From NCBI GenBank assembly GCA_002309255.1, contig DBXI01000029.1, positions 193 to 54,301 of the forward strand: a stretch of DNA of 54,109 nt, read 5' to 3'. Source of the DNA: Bacteroidales bacterium UBA1216. GTDB taxonomy: Bacteria > Bacteroidota > Bacteroidia > Bacteroidales > Paludibacteraceae. The notes beneath the pieces were generated by a model that saw nothing but the letters and a program-made list of their open reading frames with translations, did no database searches and was not told the DNA's origin. The translations under genes were made by a program, and so were the position numbers. Positions 36,595 to 44,337 of the stretch are shown in pieces. Numbering within the stretch: the first letter of the stretch is position 1; each line of letters opens with the position of its first letter.

Positions 36595-36973
36595 ATTTAT
36601 TGCAAAAAATATTTCAACTTTCAGGTATCTTTATCAATTTCCTTGCTAAATTGCGCGAAATTGTTTGGTGTTTCGGAACAAAAACAATGGGGGGAGGAGA
36701 ATGAGATCTGTAGTTAATTTTCACTAACCATGCAGTGACGTGCACGATTCTAATCTCAATCTGTCATGGGCATGAAGACTGAATCACGTATTAATCACGT
36801 GTTAATAGCCTATTACAACCTCGATACAAGCTCGATAAATACATGGATTTCGCAGGTATCAATGGCGGAGAATGTTAAAGCGTGGTTGGCTTACTCTAAA
36901 CACACGGGATATATAACGATGCATATCTCGGCGGAGTACCCCGAGCGCAACACAGCTGAGGAAGCGGCAGAGA
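36595..36973. other. Intergenic region with an 11-bp array
   Basis: No supportable gene. A 73-codon plus-strand frame (36766-36984) overlaps the repeat array and the neighbouring gene and looks accidental. Apart from the array at 36782-36847 nothing was recognised; a weak CTCGG / CCGAG hairpin near 36930-36948 may help to end the CPBP transcript. Confidence 0.6.
36782..36847. repeat. 11-bp-period array
   Basis: Consecutive 11-base rows AATCACGTATT, AATCACGTGTT, AATAGCCTATT, ACAACCTCGAT, ACAAGCTCGAT, AAATACATGGA. Neighbouring rows match best, as if copies drifted in pairs. It is about 190 bases upstream of the promoter at 36564-36594. Confidence 0.75.
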
Positions 36974-37888
36974 TTAGTGTGTAAGGTTGCTGCAGCGGCG
37001 GTGGAAGAGGTAGAGTAGGATGAGCATGAGGGGTGTGCAGAGTGCGGTAAGCCACCTGGTGTGTTGCGTGCCGAGTGCGTCAAGCTCGGCTGAGGCGAGA
37101 TGCCAGACGTAGGTGCCGAGGTAGAAGAGGAGGACAGAGAGAGCGTTGTTGGTGGCATGCATGATCATGCTGAATCGGATCCGGCCGCTCCAGAGGAGGG
37201 CGTAGCCGAGGATGGCGCCAAGGAGGAAACGGGGGATGAAGCCGTAGAACTGAAAGTGAACGAAGGAGAAGATGAAGGCGGTCGTCCAAATTGAAAGGTG
37301 AATATTGAATGGTGAGAGGTGTGAGGATTGAGGAGAGAGGAGGTTCTGCAGGACGCCGCGGAAGGAGAGTTCCTCGCCAATGGCGGGTAGTATGGCGAGG
37401 ATAAGGAGGTTGAGCAGTAGCACCCACCAAGCGCCGCTATTGTATGTGAGGAAGTGCTGCAGGAGTTGATCGGCTTGTTCCTCCATCTGTCGCATAAGCT
37501 GCTCCAGGGCGCTGAGACTCTCGGGGAGGCGGATCGACAGGTTCCAACTAACGAGGCAGTTGATGAGGGGGACAGCTGTGAGGATGATGCCGATGCTGAG
37601 TAGCACCAACCGCCAATCGGATTGTTGACTGCTGATGTCTGACAGCTGTTTGATATGCAGCCAATGGAGAGGTTGTTCGCTCCAGAGATAGGCGACGATG
37701 AACGGCGGGATGATGAATAGGGCTATTGCCTGCAGCGCTTGTAGCAATAGAAGCGAACCGACAGAGGCGCGATTGAGAGGGAGTAGGTACCACACGGCAA
37801 ACAGGAGCGCAGTACAAACAGCGCTGATAAGAAGCCACTCAGCGATCTTGAGTAACGGATGTAGGTCTTTATGTCGAGCACGGAGCAT
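36974..37888 (-). CDS. CPBP family intramembrane metalloprotease
   Basis: Multi-pass membrane protein of the CPBP (CAAX protease / bacteriocin-processing) family, related to Rce1. Family motifs are present: E172-E173 and R177 in GEELSFRGVL, H211 in FSFVHFQFYGF and H244/N247 in MIMHATNNAL. About eight hydrophobic segments span residues 15-275. Length is 304 aa. Residues about 184-202 (the SPQSSHLSPFNIHLSIW stretch) are encoded by a 7-bp-period sequence and look like an in-frame insertion between the first and second motifs. It starts 22 bases after the murG stop and is probably cotranscribed with it. Substrate is unknown; some family members act in immunity or protein processing, others have unknown roles. 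Confidence 0.85.
   Translation of the reverse strand: MLRARHKDLHPLLKIAEWLLISAVCTALLFAVWYLLPLNRASVGSLLLLQALQAIALFIIPPFIVAYLWSEQPLHWLHIKQLSDISSQQSDWRLVLLSIGIILTAVPLINCLVSWNLSIRLPESLSALEQLMRQMEEQADQLLQHFLTYNSGAWWVLLLNLLILAILPAIGEELSFRGVLQNLLSPQSSHLSPFNIHLSIWTTAFIFSFVHFQFYGFIPRFLLGAILGYALLWSGRIRFSMIMHATNNALSVLLFYLGTYVWHLASAELDALGTQHTRWLTALCTPLMLILLYLFHRRCSNLTH
37289..37340. repeat. 7-bp-period sequence inside the CPBP protease gene
   Basis: Seven rows of 7 bases (AATTGAA, AGGTGAA, TATTGAA, TGGTGAG, AGGTGTG, AGGATTG, AGGAGAG). The word CACCTTTCAATTT on the minus strand also occurs between genes at 47990-48007. Confidence 0.65.
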
Positions 37889-37909
37889 GGTTCGAAATGG
37901 CAGTAAGGG

Positions 37910-38986
37910 TTAGCGTGTTCGTTTGGCGAGGGCTATCACCTCCTGCGCTATGCGGTCGGCTGAGTCGTGCTGCGCGAGTGTAAGGACGTTGGTGTGGAGC
38001 GTAGCCAGACGTTTGTCGTCTTGGATGAGATCGAGGGCGGTGGTGATGAGTTTGTCGGCTGCTTCAACATCCTTGACGAGCACGGCGGCATCACGGCTGA
38101 CGAGCGCCATGGCGTTGTGGGTCTGATGATCCTCTGCAACGTTGGGCGAAGGCACAAGGATAGCGGGTTTTCCGAGCAGACAGATCTCGCTGATGGACGA
38201 GGCACCTGCACGCGAGATGACGAGGTCGGCTTGCGCGTATCTGTCCGGCATGTCGGAGAGAAAATCCAGGCACTCGATGCTTGCATGGCTGCCGACCTCC
38301 TCCCATGCTTTCTTGCAGTCAGCGTAGTAGGTCTTACCCGTCTGCCAAACGACATGTATGCCGGCGGCTACCAGATCGTTGAGTCCGGCTGCTACGGCGC
38401 GGTTGATGGTGCGTGCACCAAGGCTGCCGCCGATGATCAATAGATGTTTGATGTTTGATGTTTGATGTTTTACTCCGTTGAGCAGGTTCTGGCGGACGGG
38501 GTTGCCGGTGAGGATGATCTTGTCGGCGGGGAAGAACTTCTCCATGTTCGGGTAAGCGACGCAGATCTTTTCCGCCTTGTCTTTGAGTAGTTTATTCGTT
38601 ACTCCTGCAAATCCGTTCTGCTCCTGCAGTAGGATGGGAATTCCCATCTTGGATGCCATCCACATAGCAGCGCCGGAGGCGTAACCGCCTACGCCTACCC
38701 CAACTTGCGGTCGGAAGTCGCGGATGATCTTCTTAACCTTGATGAGCGATCGCATCAGATCCCACAGCACGCTGATGTTTTTCCAGGGCTGTGCGCGATT
38801 GAAACCCCGCACGGGCAGCCCGACGATGTTGTATCCCGCCTGCGGCACTCGCTCCATCTCCATGCGACCGAGTGCACCAACGAACAAGATCTCAGCCTCA
38901 GGGTCTGCAACCTTGAGTGCGTTAGCTATACTTACTGCGGGGAAGATATGTCCACCTGTTCCGCCGCCGGAAATGAGGTACCTCAT
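37910..38986 (-). CDS. murG: UDP-GlcNAc:undecaprenyl-pyrophosphoryl-MurNAc-pentapeptide GlcNAc transferase
   Basis: MurG adds GlcNAc to lipid I to form lipid II on the cytoplasmic face of the inner membrane, the last cytosolic step of peptidoglycan precursor synthesis. Family features: GGGTGGHIFPAVSIA at residues 7-21, GVGVGGYASG near 96-105, the EQNG motif near 122, TGNPVR at 160-165, GGSLGART at 186-193 and the C-terminal donor site (SRAGASSISEI, PAILVPSP, DHQTHNA). Length (358 aa) is normal. Residues 173-181 (KHQTSNIKH), in the linker between the two Rossmann domains, are encoded by four tandem 7-bp units. It has its own promoter and is followed by the CPBP protease gene; other division-cluster genes are absent. 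Confidence 0.95.
   Translation of the reverse strand: MRYLISGGGTGGHIFPAVSIANALKVADPEAEILFVGALGRMEMERVPQAGYNIVGLPVRGFNRAQPWKNISVLWDLMRSLIKVKKIIRDFRPQVGVGVGGYASGAAMWMASKMGIPILLQEQNGFAGVTNKLLKDKAEKICVAYPNMEKFFPADKIILTGNPVRQNLLNGVKHQTSNIKHLLIIGGSLGARTINRAVAAGLNDLVAAGIHVVWQTGKTYYADCKKAWEEVGSHASIECLDFLSDMPDRYAQADLVISRAGASSISEICLLGKPAILVPSPNVAEDHQTHNAMALVSRDAAVLVKDVEAADKLITTALDLIQDDKRLATLHTNVLTLAQHDSADRIAQEVIALAKRTR
38443..38470. repeat. Four perfect 7-bp units inside murG
   Basis: GATGTTT is repeated four times without change (minus strand AAACATC). Because 7 is not a multiple of 3 the units are read in successive frames, giving KHQTSNIKH. Confidence 0.92.
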
Positions 38987-38989
38987 GAT

Positions 38990-39024
38990 AGTTAATAGTG
39001 AATAGTTAATATTGAATAGTTTAA
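38990..39024. repeat. 7-bp-period array in the murG leader
   Basis: Rows AGTTAAT, AGTGAAT, AGTTAAT, ATTGAAT, AGTTTAA. It fills nearly the whole interval between the predicted murG transcription start (about 39026) and the murG ATG. Confidence 0.8.
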
Positions 39025-39032
39025 ATTTGATG

Positions 39033-39063
39033 CAAAGATACGAAAAAAAATTGATATTTGCAA
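39033..39063 (-). promoter_or_regulatory. Promoter of murG
   Basis: Minus-strand TTG (39061-39063), 20-base spacer, TATCTTTG (39033-39040). Confidence 0.8.
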
Positions 39064-39097
39064 ATTGTTGTGCAAGAAAATGCGAATTATCTGCATT

Positions 39098-41842
39098 TTA
39101 TAGTTGTGCGCGCAGCAAAAGATGTATATCCGACTTTGTAAGCGGCCTATGTTTGTCCGCCGCCCAATCGGGGTGATAGACCGTCTGGCTGACGCGCAGA
39201 TAGAGTGAGAACTGGCGGTTGATGTGATAACGCGCGTTGATGTACCATCGTCCTCCGCGTCCGTAGGTAGCAGGGATACTGAAGGCGTAGAGCACATCGT
39301 TTTCGTAGGTATAGATGCGATTCGTCCACTCGCGCACATCAAATCCCTGCAGGCGGAGTTGTAGCACGATAGGCAGTGCTTGCACGTGGTACTCAATATC
39401 CTGGTAGATGCTCAGTCCGTAACCCAAAGGCGCACTGCCATCGGTGTGTTCGCCGAGTAGTGCATCGGCGCGCGAATGCAAGCGCCATGCGCCGAGCAGG
39501 TAGGTGAATTCGGCTCGTGCGCGATGGGTGCGGTTGGAGCCTTTGCTTCGGCTGCGCAACTGCAACAGCAGACTATAGTCGACGGACAGATACTCGGTCT
39601 GTGCCAATACGTCGTAGCCTATAGTCCCGGGTTCGCGGATGCCGAACTTAGGGTTGTTGAATCGGAACACGTCGCCGTAGGCGGAGAGTCGCCAATGGCG
39701 CAAGCCCTTGTACTCAATGCCAAGATACCCGCCATGCTCGTCGCCCAGGCGAGAGCTCTCGCTGAACGCGTAGCCGTAGCGGTTATCGAATGTGGGTGAG
39801 TAATAGCGGTAGAGTGCGACTAAGCCTAAGTCCGGCAGCGGTGTGAGTCGTGTGCCGGCGATGACCCCTGCGCCCCAAGTGCTGTTCTCTGCGGCCGCGA
39901 CCTCGGCAAAGAGCTGCATCCAGCGCCAGCCGTAACGCAGATCGGCGCCGGCGACGAGCTGATGCTTGCCGCGGAAATAAGCCTGATTGTAGTAGGTGTC
40001 ACGCACGAGTAGCGAGTCGGAGTAGAGATGCTCCATTGCCGTGAAGCCTATATGCAAGCGGCGGAAGTTCAGCCCGATGTTAGCGCCTATGGCGTGGTGC
40101 CACACCTTACTATTATCCACTGAGTACCATCCGCTTACCTCTGTGTGCTTGCCGGCGCGGAAGGTGGCACCGATGCCCTGATAACGTTCGCTGCCTGCGG
40201 AGGAGATCTTGTTCAATCCCTCTCTGCTGTAGCCGGCCTGCATGACATGACTGCTCTTGCCGGTGTGGAAGAAGTGGTTCGTAACCAATCCTTGTCCGAA
40301 GCGCGCCTGGTAGCAGCCTCCCACGAGTCGTTTGAGTACGCCTATGTCGTTGAGTTGCAGGTAGCCGCCGTATTGCAGGTCTTGCCAGCTTCCGGCAGCC
40401 GGACGCCGGAGCGTGACACCTGCCGCCACATGGCGTCGGAAACGATAGCCGTACTTGGCTTGCAGATAAACAGGATCGGTGCCGGTATAGCCTTCGATGT
40501 TCCGCACATCGGCGCGCAGGCTCATTTCATGCCTGCCATAAGCTCCCAGATCGCGCCAGTAGAATGGTGCAGGTTGCTGTTCGCCTACTTGCACAAAGGG
40601 CAACAGGTTGCGGATCTCATAGTCCTTCAGTCCGCTCACGAGTTGCAGTTCGTAGAGGCTGTTGAAGGGCAGATCGCGCGCCTTTAGTAGGATAGCCGTG
40701 GTCTGCTCCTGAGTGAGCATAGGCAAGTCGGAGAGCGCATCATAGGCGTCGGCGTTGAGTGAAATAGGCTGTTGCATTCGGGCGAGCAGATCCTCTGTCA
40801 GGGTCTCAAAGTCCTGATCCGAACCATCGGTGCCATCCTCGGTCACCTGCGAATAGATATCCTCGATGATGCTTTCTATCGGGAGCCCGGTTATGATGTT
40901 TTCTTGCGTTCCGGGCAGGTCGAGGAGTATAGGCAGATGGTCGGAGTAACCGTTGCGGTTGTAGAGGTAGCCGTTGTAGGTGCGCAGGGGTTTGTAGCCT
41001 GTGTAGCCCTCGTCCGTCGTGAGTAGCCATGGTGCATCGTAGATCGATGCTTGCACGGTGTCTGCCAACGCAGCAGATACGTAGAATTGATCAATGCAGC
41101 TCCACACGCCTTGGTACTTGTACGTGCCTAAGCCCTGCCGCTCTTTTGGAAGCATGAGGTTAGTTAATCCGCGCAGGTCATCCTTGGGTGAACTGTTCAT
41201 ATCGCCCATGACTATGATCCGAGCATTGGGTGTGATGGTGAGCAGACTGTCCACGTGGACGGCTATTGCCTGCTTGGCGCGCCGGCGCACGTCGGAGCTC
41301 GTTGCTCCGCCCAATTGGCTTGGCAGGTGGCATACGAACAGATGGAGTGTATCAGCTGCGAGCGTTGTGCCGGAAACGTAGAGGATGTCGCGCGTAGGGC
41401 GTTCGCCGGCCTGAACCGGCACGCGAATAGGGTAAGCCTTGTGCACGCGGAACAGATCGGTGCGGTAGAGCATAGCTACATCTATACCGCGCCTGTCCGG
41501 GCTGTCGAAATGAATATAGGCGTATGGCAGATTGCGGAGGTTCTGACGGCAGAGGTCTCGGATGCACTGCTCGTTCTCCACCTCGCACAGCCCGACAATA
41601 GCCACTCCCTCCCAGCCACCGATGTTCACGATGGTGCGGGCTATATGTTCGCGCTTGAGGTAATAGCGCTCGTGCGTCCAGTGGCGCAGTCCCTGCTCGG
41701 TGTACTCGCTGTCATCATAAAGGCTGTCGGCCGTGCAATCAAACAGATTCTCAACATTGTATGAAGCAATACGAAAACCATATGCGGGCAGGACAGCCAA
41801 CATCAGCAACAATAATCCTATGTATCCGATGCGCTTATGCAT
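39098..41842 (-). CDS. Fusion: secreted endonuclease/exonuclease/phosphatase domain + helix-hairpin-helix + outer-membrane barrel-like region
   Basis: A 914-residue exported protein joining two units that I know as separate Bacteroidetes proteins. After a signal peptide (about 1-22) residues 23-310 form an EEP-fold domain with its catalytic motifs intact: SYNVENLFD (N29), CEVEN (88-90), GDMNSSP (D214, N216) and SDHLPI (D301, H302). Residues about 325-425 contain the acidic lead (IEDIYSQVTEDG) and helix-hairpin-helix repeats (ISLNADAYDALSDLP, LYELQLVSGLKDYEIRNLLP). Residues 430-914 are strand-rich with alternating aromatic residues and a terminal aromatic-free LLLRAQL end, consistent with an outer-membrane beta-barrel. 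It has its own promoter, divergent from rpsO. DNA or phosphoester cleavage at the cell surface is inferred, not shown. Confidence 0.82.
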   Translation of the reverse strand: MHKRIGYIGLLLLMLAVLPAYGFRIASYNVENLFDCTADSLYDDSEYTEQGLRHWTHERYYLKREHIARTIVNIGGWEGVAIVGLCEVENEQCIRDLCRQNLRNLPYAYIHFDSPDRRGIDVAMLYRTDLFRVHKAYPIRVPVQAGERPTRDILYVSGTTLAADTLHLFVCHLPSQLGGATSSDVRRRAKQAIAVHVDSLLTITPNARIIVMGDMNSSPKDDLRGLTNLMLPKERQGLGTYKYQGVWSCIDQFYVSAALADTVQASIYDAPWLLTTDEGYTGYKPLRTYNGYLYNRNGYSDHLPILLDLPGTQENIITGLPIESIIEDIYSQVTEDGTDGSDQDFETLTEDLLARMQQPISLNADAYDALSDLPMLTQEQTTAILLKARDLPFNSLYELQLVSGLKDYEIRNLLPFVQVGEQQPAPFYWRDLGAYGRHEMSLRADVRNIEGYTGTDPVYLQAKYGYRFRRHVAAGVTLRRPAAGSWQDLQYGGYLQLNDIGVLKRLVGGCYQARFGQGLVTNHFFHTGKSSHVMQAGYSREGLNKISSAGSERYQGIGATFRAGKHTEVSGWYSVDNSKVWHHAIGANIGLNFRRLHIGFTAMEHLYSDSLLVRDTYYNQAYFRGKHQLVAGADLRYGWRWMQLFAEVAAAENSTWGAGVIAGTRLTPLPDLGLVALYRYYSPTFDNRYGYAFSESSRLGDEHGGYLGIEYKGLRHWRLSAYGDVFRFNNPKFGIREPGTIGYDVLAQTEYLSVDYSLLLQLRSRSKGSNRTHRARAEFTYLLGAWRLHSRADALLGEHTDGSAPLGYGLSIYQDIEYHVQALPIVLQLRLQGFDVREWTNRIYTYENDVLYAFSIPATYGRGGRWYINARYHINRQFSLYLRVSQTVYHPDWAADKHRPLTKSDIHLLLRAQL

Positions 41843-41874
41843 GTAGTTAGCGCGCTACAATTATTAATCGAGTG

Positions 41875-41905
41875 CAAAGATACACAAAAAAAAGGATATA
41901 TGCAA
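41875..41905 (-). promoter_or_regulatory. Promoter of the 39098 fusion gene
   Basis: Minus-strand TTG (41903-41905), 20-base spacer, TATCTTTG (41875-41882); leader of about 25 bases. Confidence 0.8.
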
Positions 41906-41974
41906 ATTTTCGTTTTCCGATAGCGGGTAAAGATTGCAAAAAGAAGAAGGCAGAGTTGATTTTTGGCGAAAAAT

Positions 41975-42005
41975 TTGCAAATATCAGATTTTTATTGTAC
42001 CTTTG
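41975..42005 (+). promoter_or_regulatory. Promoter of rpsO
   Basis: TTG (41975-41977), 20-base spacer, TACCTTTG (41998-42005). The 328-base gap between the fusion gene and rpsO holds only these two divergent promoters and the rpsO leader. Confidence 0.82.
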
Positions 42006-42010
42006 CAGCC

Positions 42011-42170
42011 GCTTTCGTGAGGAAAGCAGAAAATGCAGCGAAGTTGTCATTCTTGCAATGCTGCTTTAGCTGTGATTGTTTAACCGCCGGTTGCTACTAA
42101 TATTTGCGATTATCCATCGCCGAAAAGGAATTGAGAAAACAAGCAAACGGCACAAAATGTAGATACTGGT
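42011..42170 (+). promoter_or_regulatory. 5' leader of rpsO with hairpins
   Basis: About 160 bases from the predicted start to ATG. Two hairpins are visible: GCTTTC / GAAAGC (42011-42016 with 42022-42027) and GCAGC / GCTGC (42035-42039 with 42060-42064). S15 binds its own leader in several bacteria, so autoregulation is plausible but is only inferred here. Confidence 0.5.
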
Positions 42171-42440
42171 ATGTATTTGACATCAGAAAAAAAAGCAGAG
42201 CTCTTCGCTAAGTTTGGCAAGAGCGCACAGGACACCGGTTCGACCGAAGGTCAGATCGCACTGTTCACGTTCCGTATCAATCACCTCACCGAGCACCTGA
42301 AGCTGAACCGCAAGGACTTCGGCACAGAGCGCGCCCTGACCAATCTGGTTGGTAAGCGCCGTCGCCTGCTCGACTATCTGAAGGCTAAGGACATTGAGAA
42401 GTATCGTGCACTGATCAAAGAACTCGGCATCCGTAAGTAA
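42171..42440 (+). CDS. rpsO: Small ribosomal subunit protein S15
   Basis: S15 binds the central domain of 16S rRNA early in 30S assembly and contributes to bridge B4. The 89-residue product has the standard length and motifs: FGKSAQDTGSTEGQIALFT near residues 15-33, RINHLTEHLKLNRKDF near 34-50, and the conserved LVGKRRRLLDYLK near 62-74. It is a single-gene unit with a promoter, a leader of about 160 bases and its own terminator. The ATG chosen begins MYLTSEKK; no Shine-Dalgarno is present, as usual here. Confidence 0.97.
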   Translation: MYLTSEKKAELFAKFGKSAQDTGSTEGQIALFTFRINHLTEHLKLNRKDFGTERALTNLVGKRRRLLDYLKAKDIEKYRALIKELGIRK

Positions 42441-42461
42441 ATCTTACTCTGCTACACAAAT

Positions 42462-42489
42462 AGGAACGACGCGAAGTCGTTCCTATTTT
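42462..42489 (+). terminator. Terminator of rpsO
   Basis: Perfect 9-bp stem (AGGAACGAC at 42462-42470 with 42476-42484) followed by ATTTTC, 21 bases after the stop. Confidence 0.85.
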
Positions 42490-42506
42490 CTTGGTGGGTA
42501 AAGTTC

Positions 42507-42583
42507 GTCAAATATTACCAATATAAACCAATATTATAAAGGTCAAGAGTCGGTCAACAATTACCCAAATTATACAAAAATTA
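42507..42583. repeat. 11-bp-period stretch between rpsO and the 42581 gene
   Basis: Rows GTCAAATATTA, CCAATATAAAC, CAATATTATAA, AGGTCAAGAGT, CGGTCAACAAT, TACCCAAATTA, TACAAAAATTA. GTCAAATATTACCAATAT recurs at 27649 and GTCAACAATTACC at 21222. It reaches the stop codon of the 42581 gene. Confidence 0.6.
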
Positions 42584-44053
42584 CTTTGATTGGCCGAGGA
42601 TGGTGTATGTTCGGTTGTTGCGTATAAGCATGAGTTGACCGTTGCGCAAGAGCTTGGTGCATGCAGCGGATGTGGGTGCATCGGGAATGAGTTCGACTGC
42701 ATCACCCGGGTTGCTGCCGGAGTAGGTAGCATGAATAGTGGAGCCGAAGTGCGAGGTAGCCTGCAGTTCAAATAAAACGCCACCATCCGCAGCCTTCACC
42801 TCCAGCGTACCGTCGGCGAGATAATACACCGTGTTGTACAGCCAGGCGGCATTGATCTTGTCGTACTCGAAGTCGGTGATCAGGTATGAGGGGAAGTCGT
42901 ACTCCGCGTACCCGCCTGGTGAAGCCATGACTGTGCCGGGCTGATAGCTGTCGTTGATCGGATAGGAGCCAACCGGCAGGATAGTGCCATCCGAGACGGT
43001 TGAAGCAAAGACAGAGAGCTCCATCTCATAGTCATCCGTGAGCAGGTAGAGCCCTGTGCAGGCGTAGCCGAGGCTCTCGGTCATGTCTATCACGTTAAGG
43101 CTATCGAAGGTGACGGTGAGCGTCTTGACCTCCTGCGGCTCCCACTCGAAGGAGTAGTCATCTTCTTCGTCACCACCGCTGTCCATGGGGATATCAACCT
43201 CGGGGTTGGCCTCGAAGTAGATAGACACCTGCTTGCAGCGAAGCTGCTTGTCGCAGTTGATGGTCACCACATTGGTGTCGATATCCATGATGGCGAGCAC
43301 CTGATCCTCCTCAATATCCACTGCGCCGGAGCTCTTGTAGGCCAGCGTGCCGGCTGAAGCGGAGGCGGTAAAGGCCTTGCGGACAAATCCGTCCACCACC
43401 AGCGCCTTCATCTTGCGCGTAGTGACAAAGGTGAGCATTGTACCTGCGTTGGCACCGAAGTAGGTGGCACTTTTTGTGCCTAGGTTGGCTATCACCTTTA
43501 CATTGTTGCAGATGAACGAATACGGAATCTTGCTACCTAAGGAATCGGAACTGGCTACAAGTGTCGGTTCAGCGTACACATAGTCGGAATCCAAACCATC
43601 CATGATATTGTCTTCAGGCAGGTTGCTGTCATCGAAGGAGCCGTCGATTGACACGGTCTTGATCCATACGGATTTCTTCTTGGCCTTGGTGATGACCAGC
43701 TGCAGGTCACCGCTTGCGGCTACTGCGCTATATTCCCAGGTCTGCTCGTTGCCCTTGGACAAGGTCTTGGTGCCGAACGAGGTGGAACCGACCCTAACCT
43801 CGAGCGTATAGTCGTCGGTGTTCGTTGAGCCGTCGATCGTCACGCGGCTCACGTTTGCCACACCGGGCAGAGTCAGCACACTGCTGGCATCGAACTGCGC
43901 ACCACGACCATCTGCGCCGCTCTCAAAGCCGCGTGGAGGAACAGTTGCCTCCCAGCCTCGGGGAAGAGAGACGGAGAAATCAAAACTTGTTTCTGCATGT
44001 AAGATACTTGCGCCTGCTATTAGAGCAAGCAAAGAGAGTAAAAGGTGCTTCAT
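42581..44053 (-). CDS. Secreted beta-rich protein with sorting tail, 490 aa
   Basis: Exported protein of unknown function. Signal peptide about 1-20 (MKHLLLSLLALIAGASILHA). An N-terminal beta region (FSVSLPRGWEATVPPRG, to about residue 130) and a middle part (about 150-285) are followed at about 305-450 by a module resembling those of the 909 and 34525 proteins (VKTLTVTFDSLNVID, LPVGSYPINDS, VYYLADGTLEV, ELQATSHFGSTIHATY). The tail is TKLLRNGQLMLIRNNRTYTI, a member of the tail family seen in the large surface proteins. It lies downstream of the small winged-helix gene; no consensus promoter was found in the 86-base gap, so it may be read from upstream or from a weak promoter. Confidence 0.78.
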   Translation of the reverse strand: MKHLLLSLLALIAGASILHAETSFDFSVSLPRGWEATVPPRGFESGADGRGAQFDASSVLTLPGVANVSRVTIDGSTNTDDYTLEVRVGSTSFGTKTLSKGNEQTWEYSAVAASGDLQLVITKAKKKSVWIKTVSIDGSFDDSNLPEDNIMDGLDSDYVYAEPTLVASSDSLGSKIPYSFICNNVKVIANLGTKSATYFGANAGTMLTFVTTRKMKALVVDGFVRKAFTASASAGTLAYKSSGAVDIEEDQVLAIMDIDTNVVTINCDKQLRCKQVSIYFEANPEVDIPMDSGGDEEDDYSFEWEPQEVKTLTVTFDSLNVIDMTESLGYACTGLYLLTDDYEMELSVFASTVSDGTILPVGSYPINDSYQPGTVMASPGGYAEYDFPSYLITDFEYDKINAAWLYNTVYYLADGTLEVKAADGGVLFELQATSHFGSTIHATYSGSNPGDAVELIPDAPTSAACTKLLRNGQLMLIRNNRTYTILGQSK

Positions 44054-44100
44054 GGTTTATCTGTTTAGTAGACAAGGTCAATTACTACAGAATAGTAATA

Positions 44101-44130
44101 AGGAGGTGTGCCAGCTTAGACACACCTCCT
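44101..44130 (-). terminator. Hairpin after the 44140 gene, probable terminator
   Basis: Perfect 10-bp stem (AGGAGGTGTG at 44101-44110 with 44121-44130). The minus-strand sequence after it, TTATTACTATT, is T-rich but not a pure run. The GGAGGTGTGTC arm recalls the terminators at 10446, 14935 and 21869. Confidence 0.65.
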
Positions 44131-44139
44131 CAGGCTGAT

Positions 44140-44337
44140 TTATGCGAGCGCGATGATCGTTTCCTCTCCGTTCTCGCTGAAGGTCAGTTTGCCTTCGCGT
44201 GCCAACCAACCCAGAGCCAGGTTGAGGTCAGCGTCCTTGAGCTTGGTAGCTTTCTTCAGGGCTTTGGTTGCCAAAGCGCCATTCTGCAGTGCATTCCAAA
44301 TCTTTCCGGCGTTAGCGCCGATCAATTCTACATTCAT
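44140..44337 (-). CDS. Small winged-helix protein, DUF2582 type
   Basis: A 65-residue cytosolic protein of the short winged helix-turn-helix family (DUF2582, Pfam PF10771 as I recall it). The pattern AGKIWNALQNG, ALATKALKKATKLKDADLNLALGWLAREGKL followed by a two-strand wing (TFSENGEETIIAL) fits the whole family length, so it is complete. DNA binding is suggested by the fold; no target is known. It follows fabF after 93 bases and precedes a hairpin. A short imperfect inverted repeat (AGAATAGTAATAAG at 44089-44102 and its counterpart at 44381-44396) flanks the gene. Confidence 0.82.
   Translation of the reverse strand: MNVELIGANAGKIWNALQNGALATKALKKATKLKDADLNLALGWLAREGKLTFSENGEETIIALA

Noticed and set aside
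36766..36984. 72-residue plus-strand frame in the intergenic gap
   Set aside because: Its first part is the 11-bp array and its end overlaps the CPBP protease gene; no promoter or family motif supports it.
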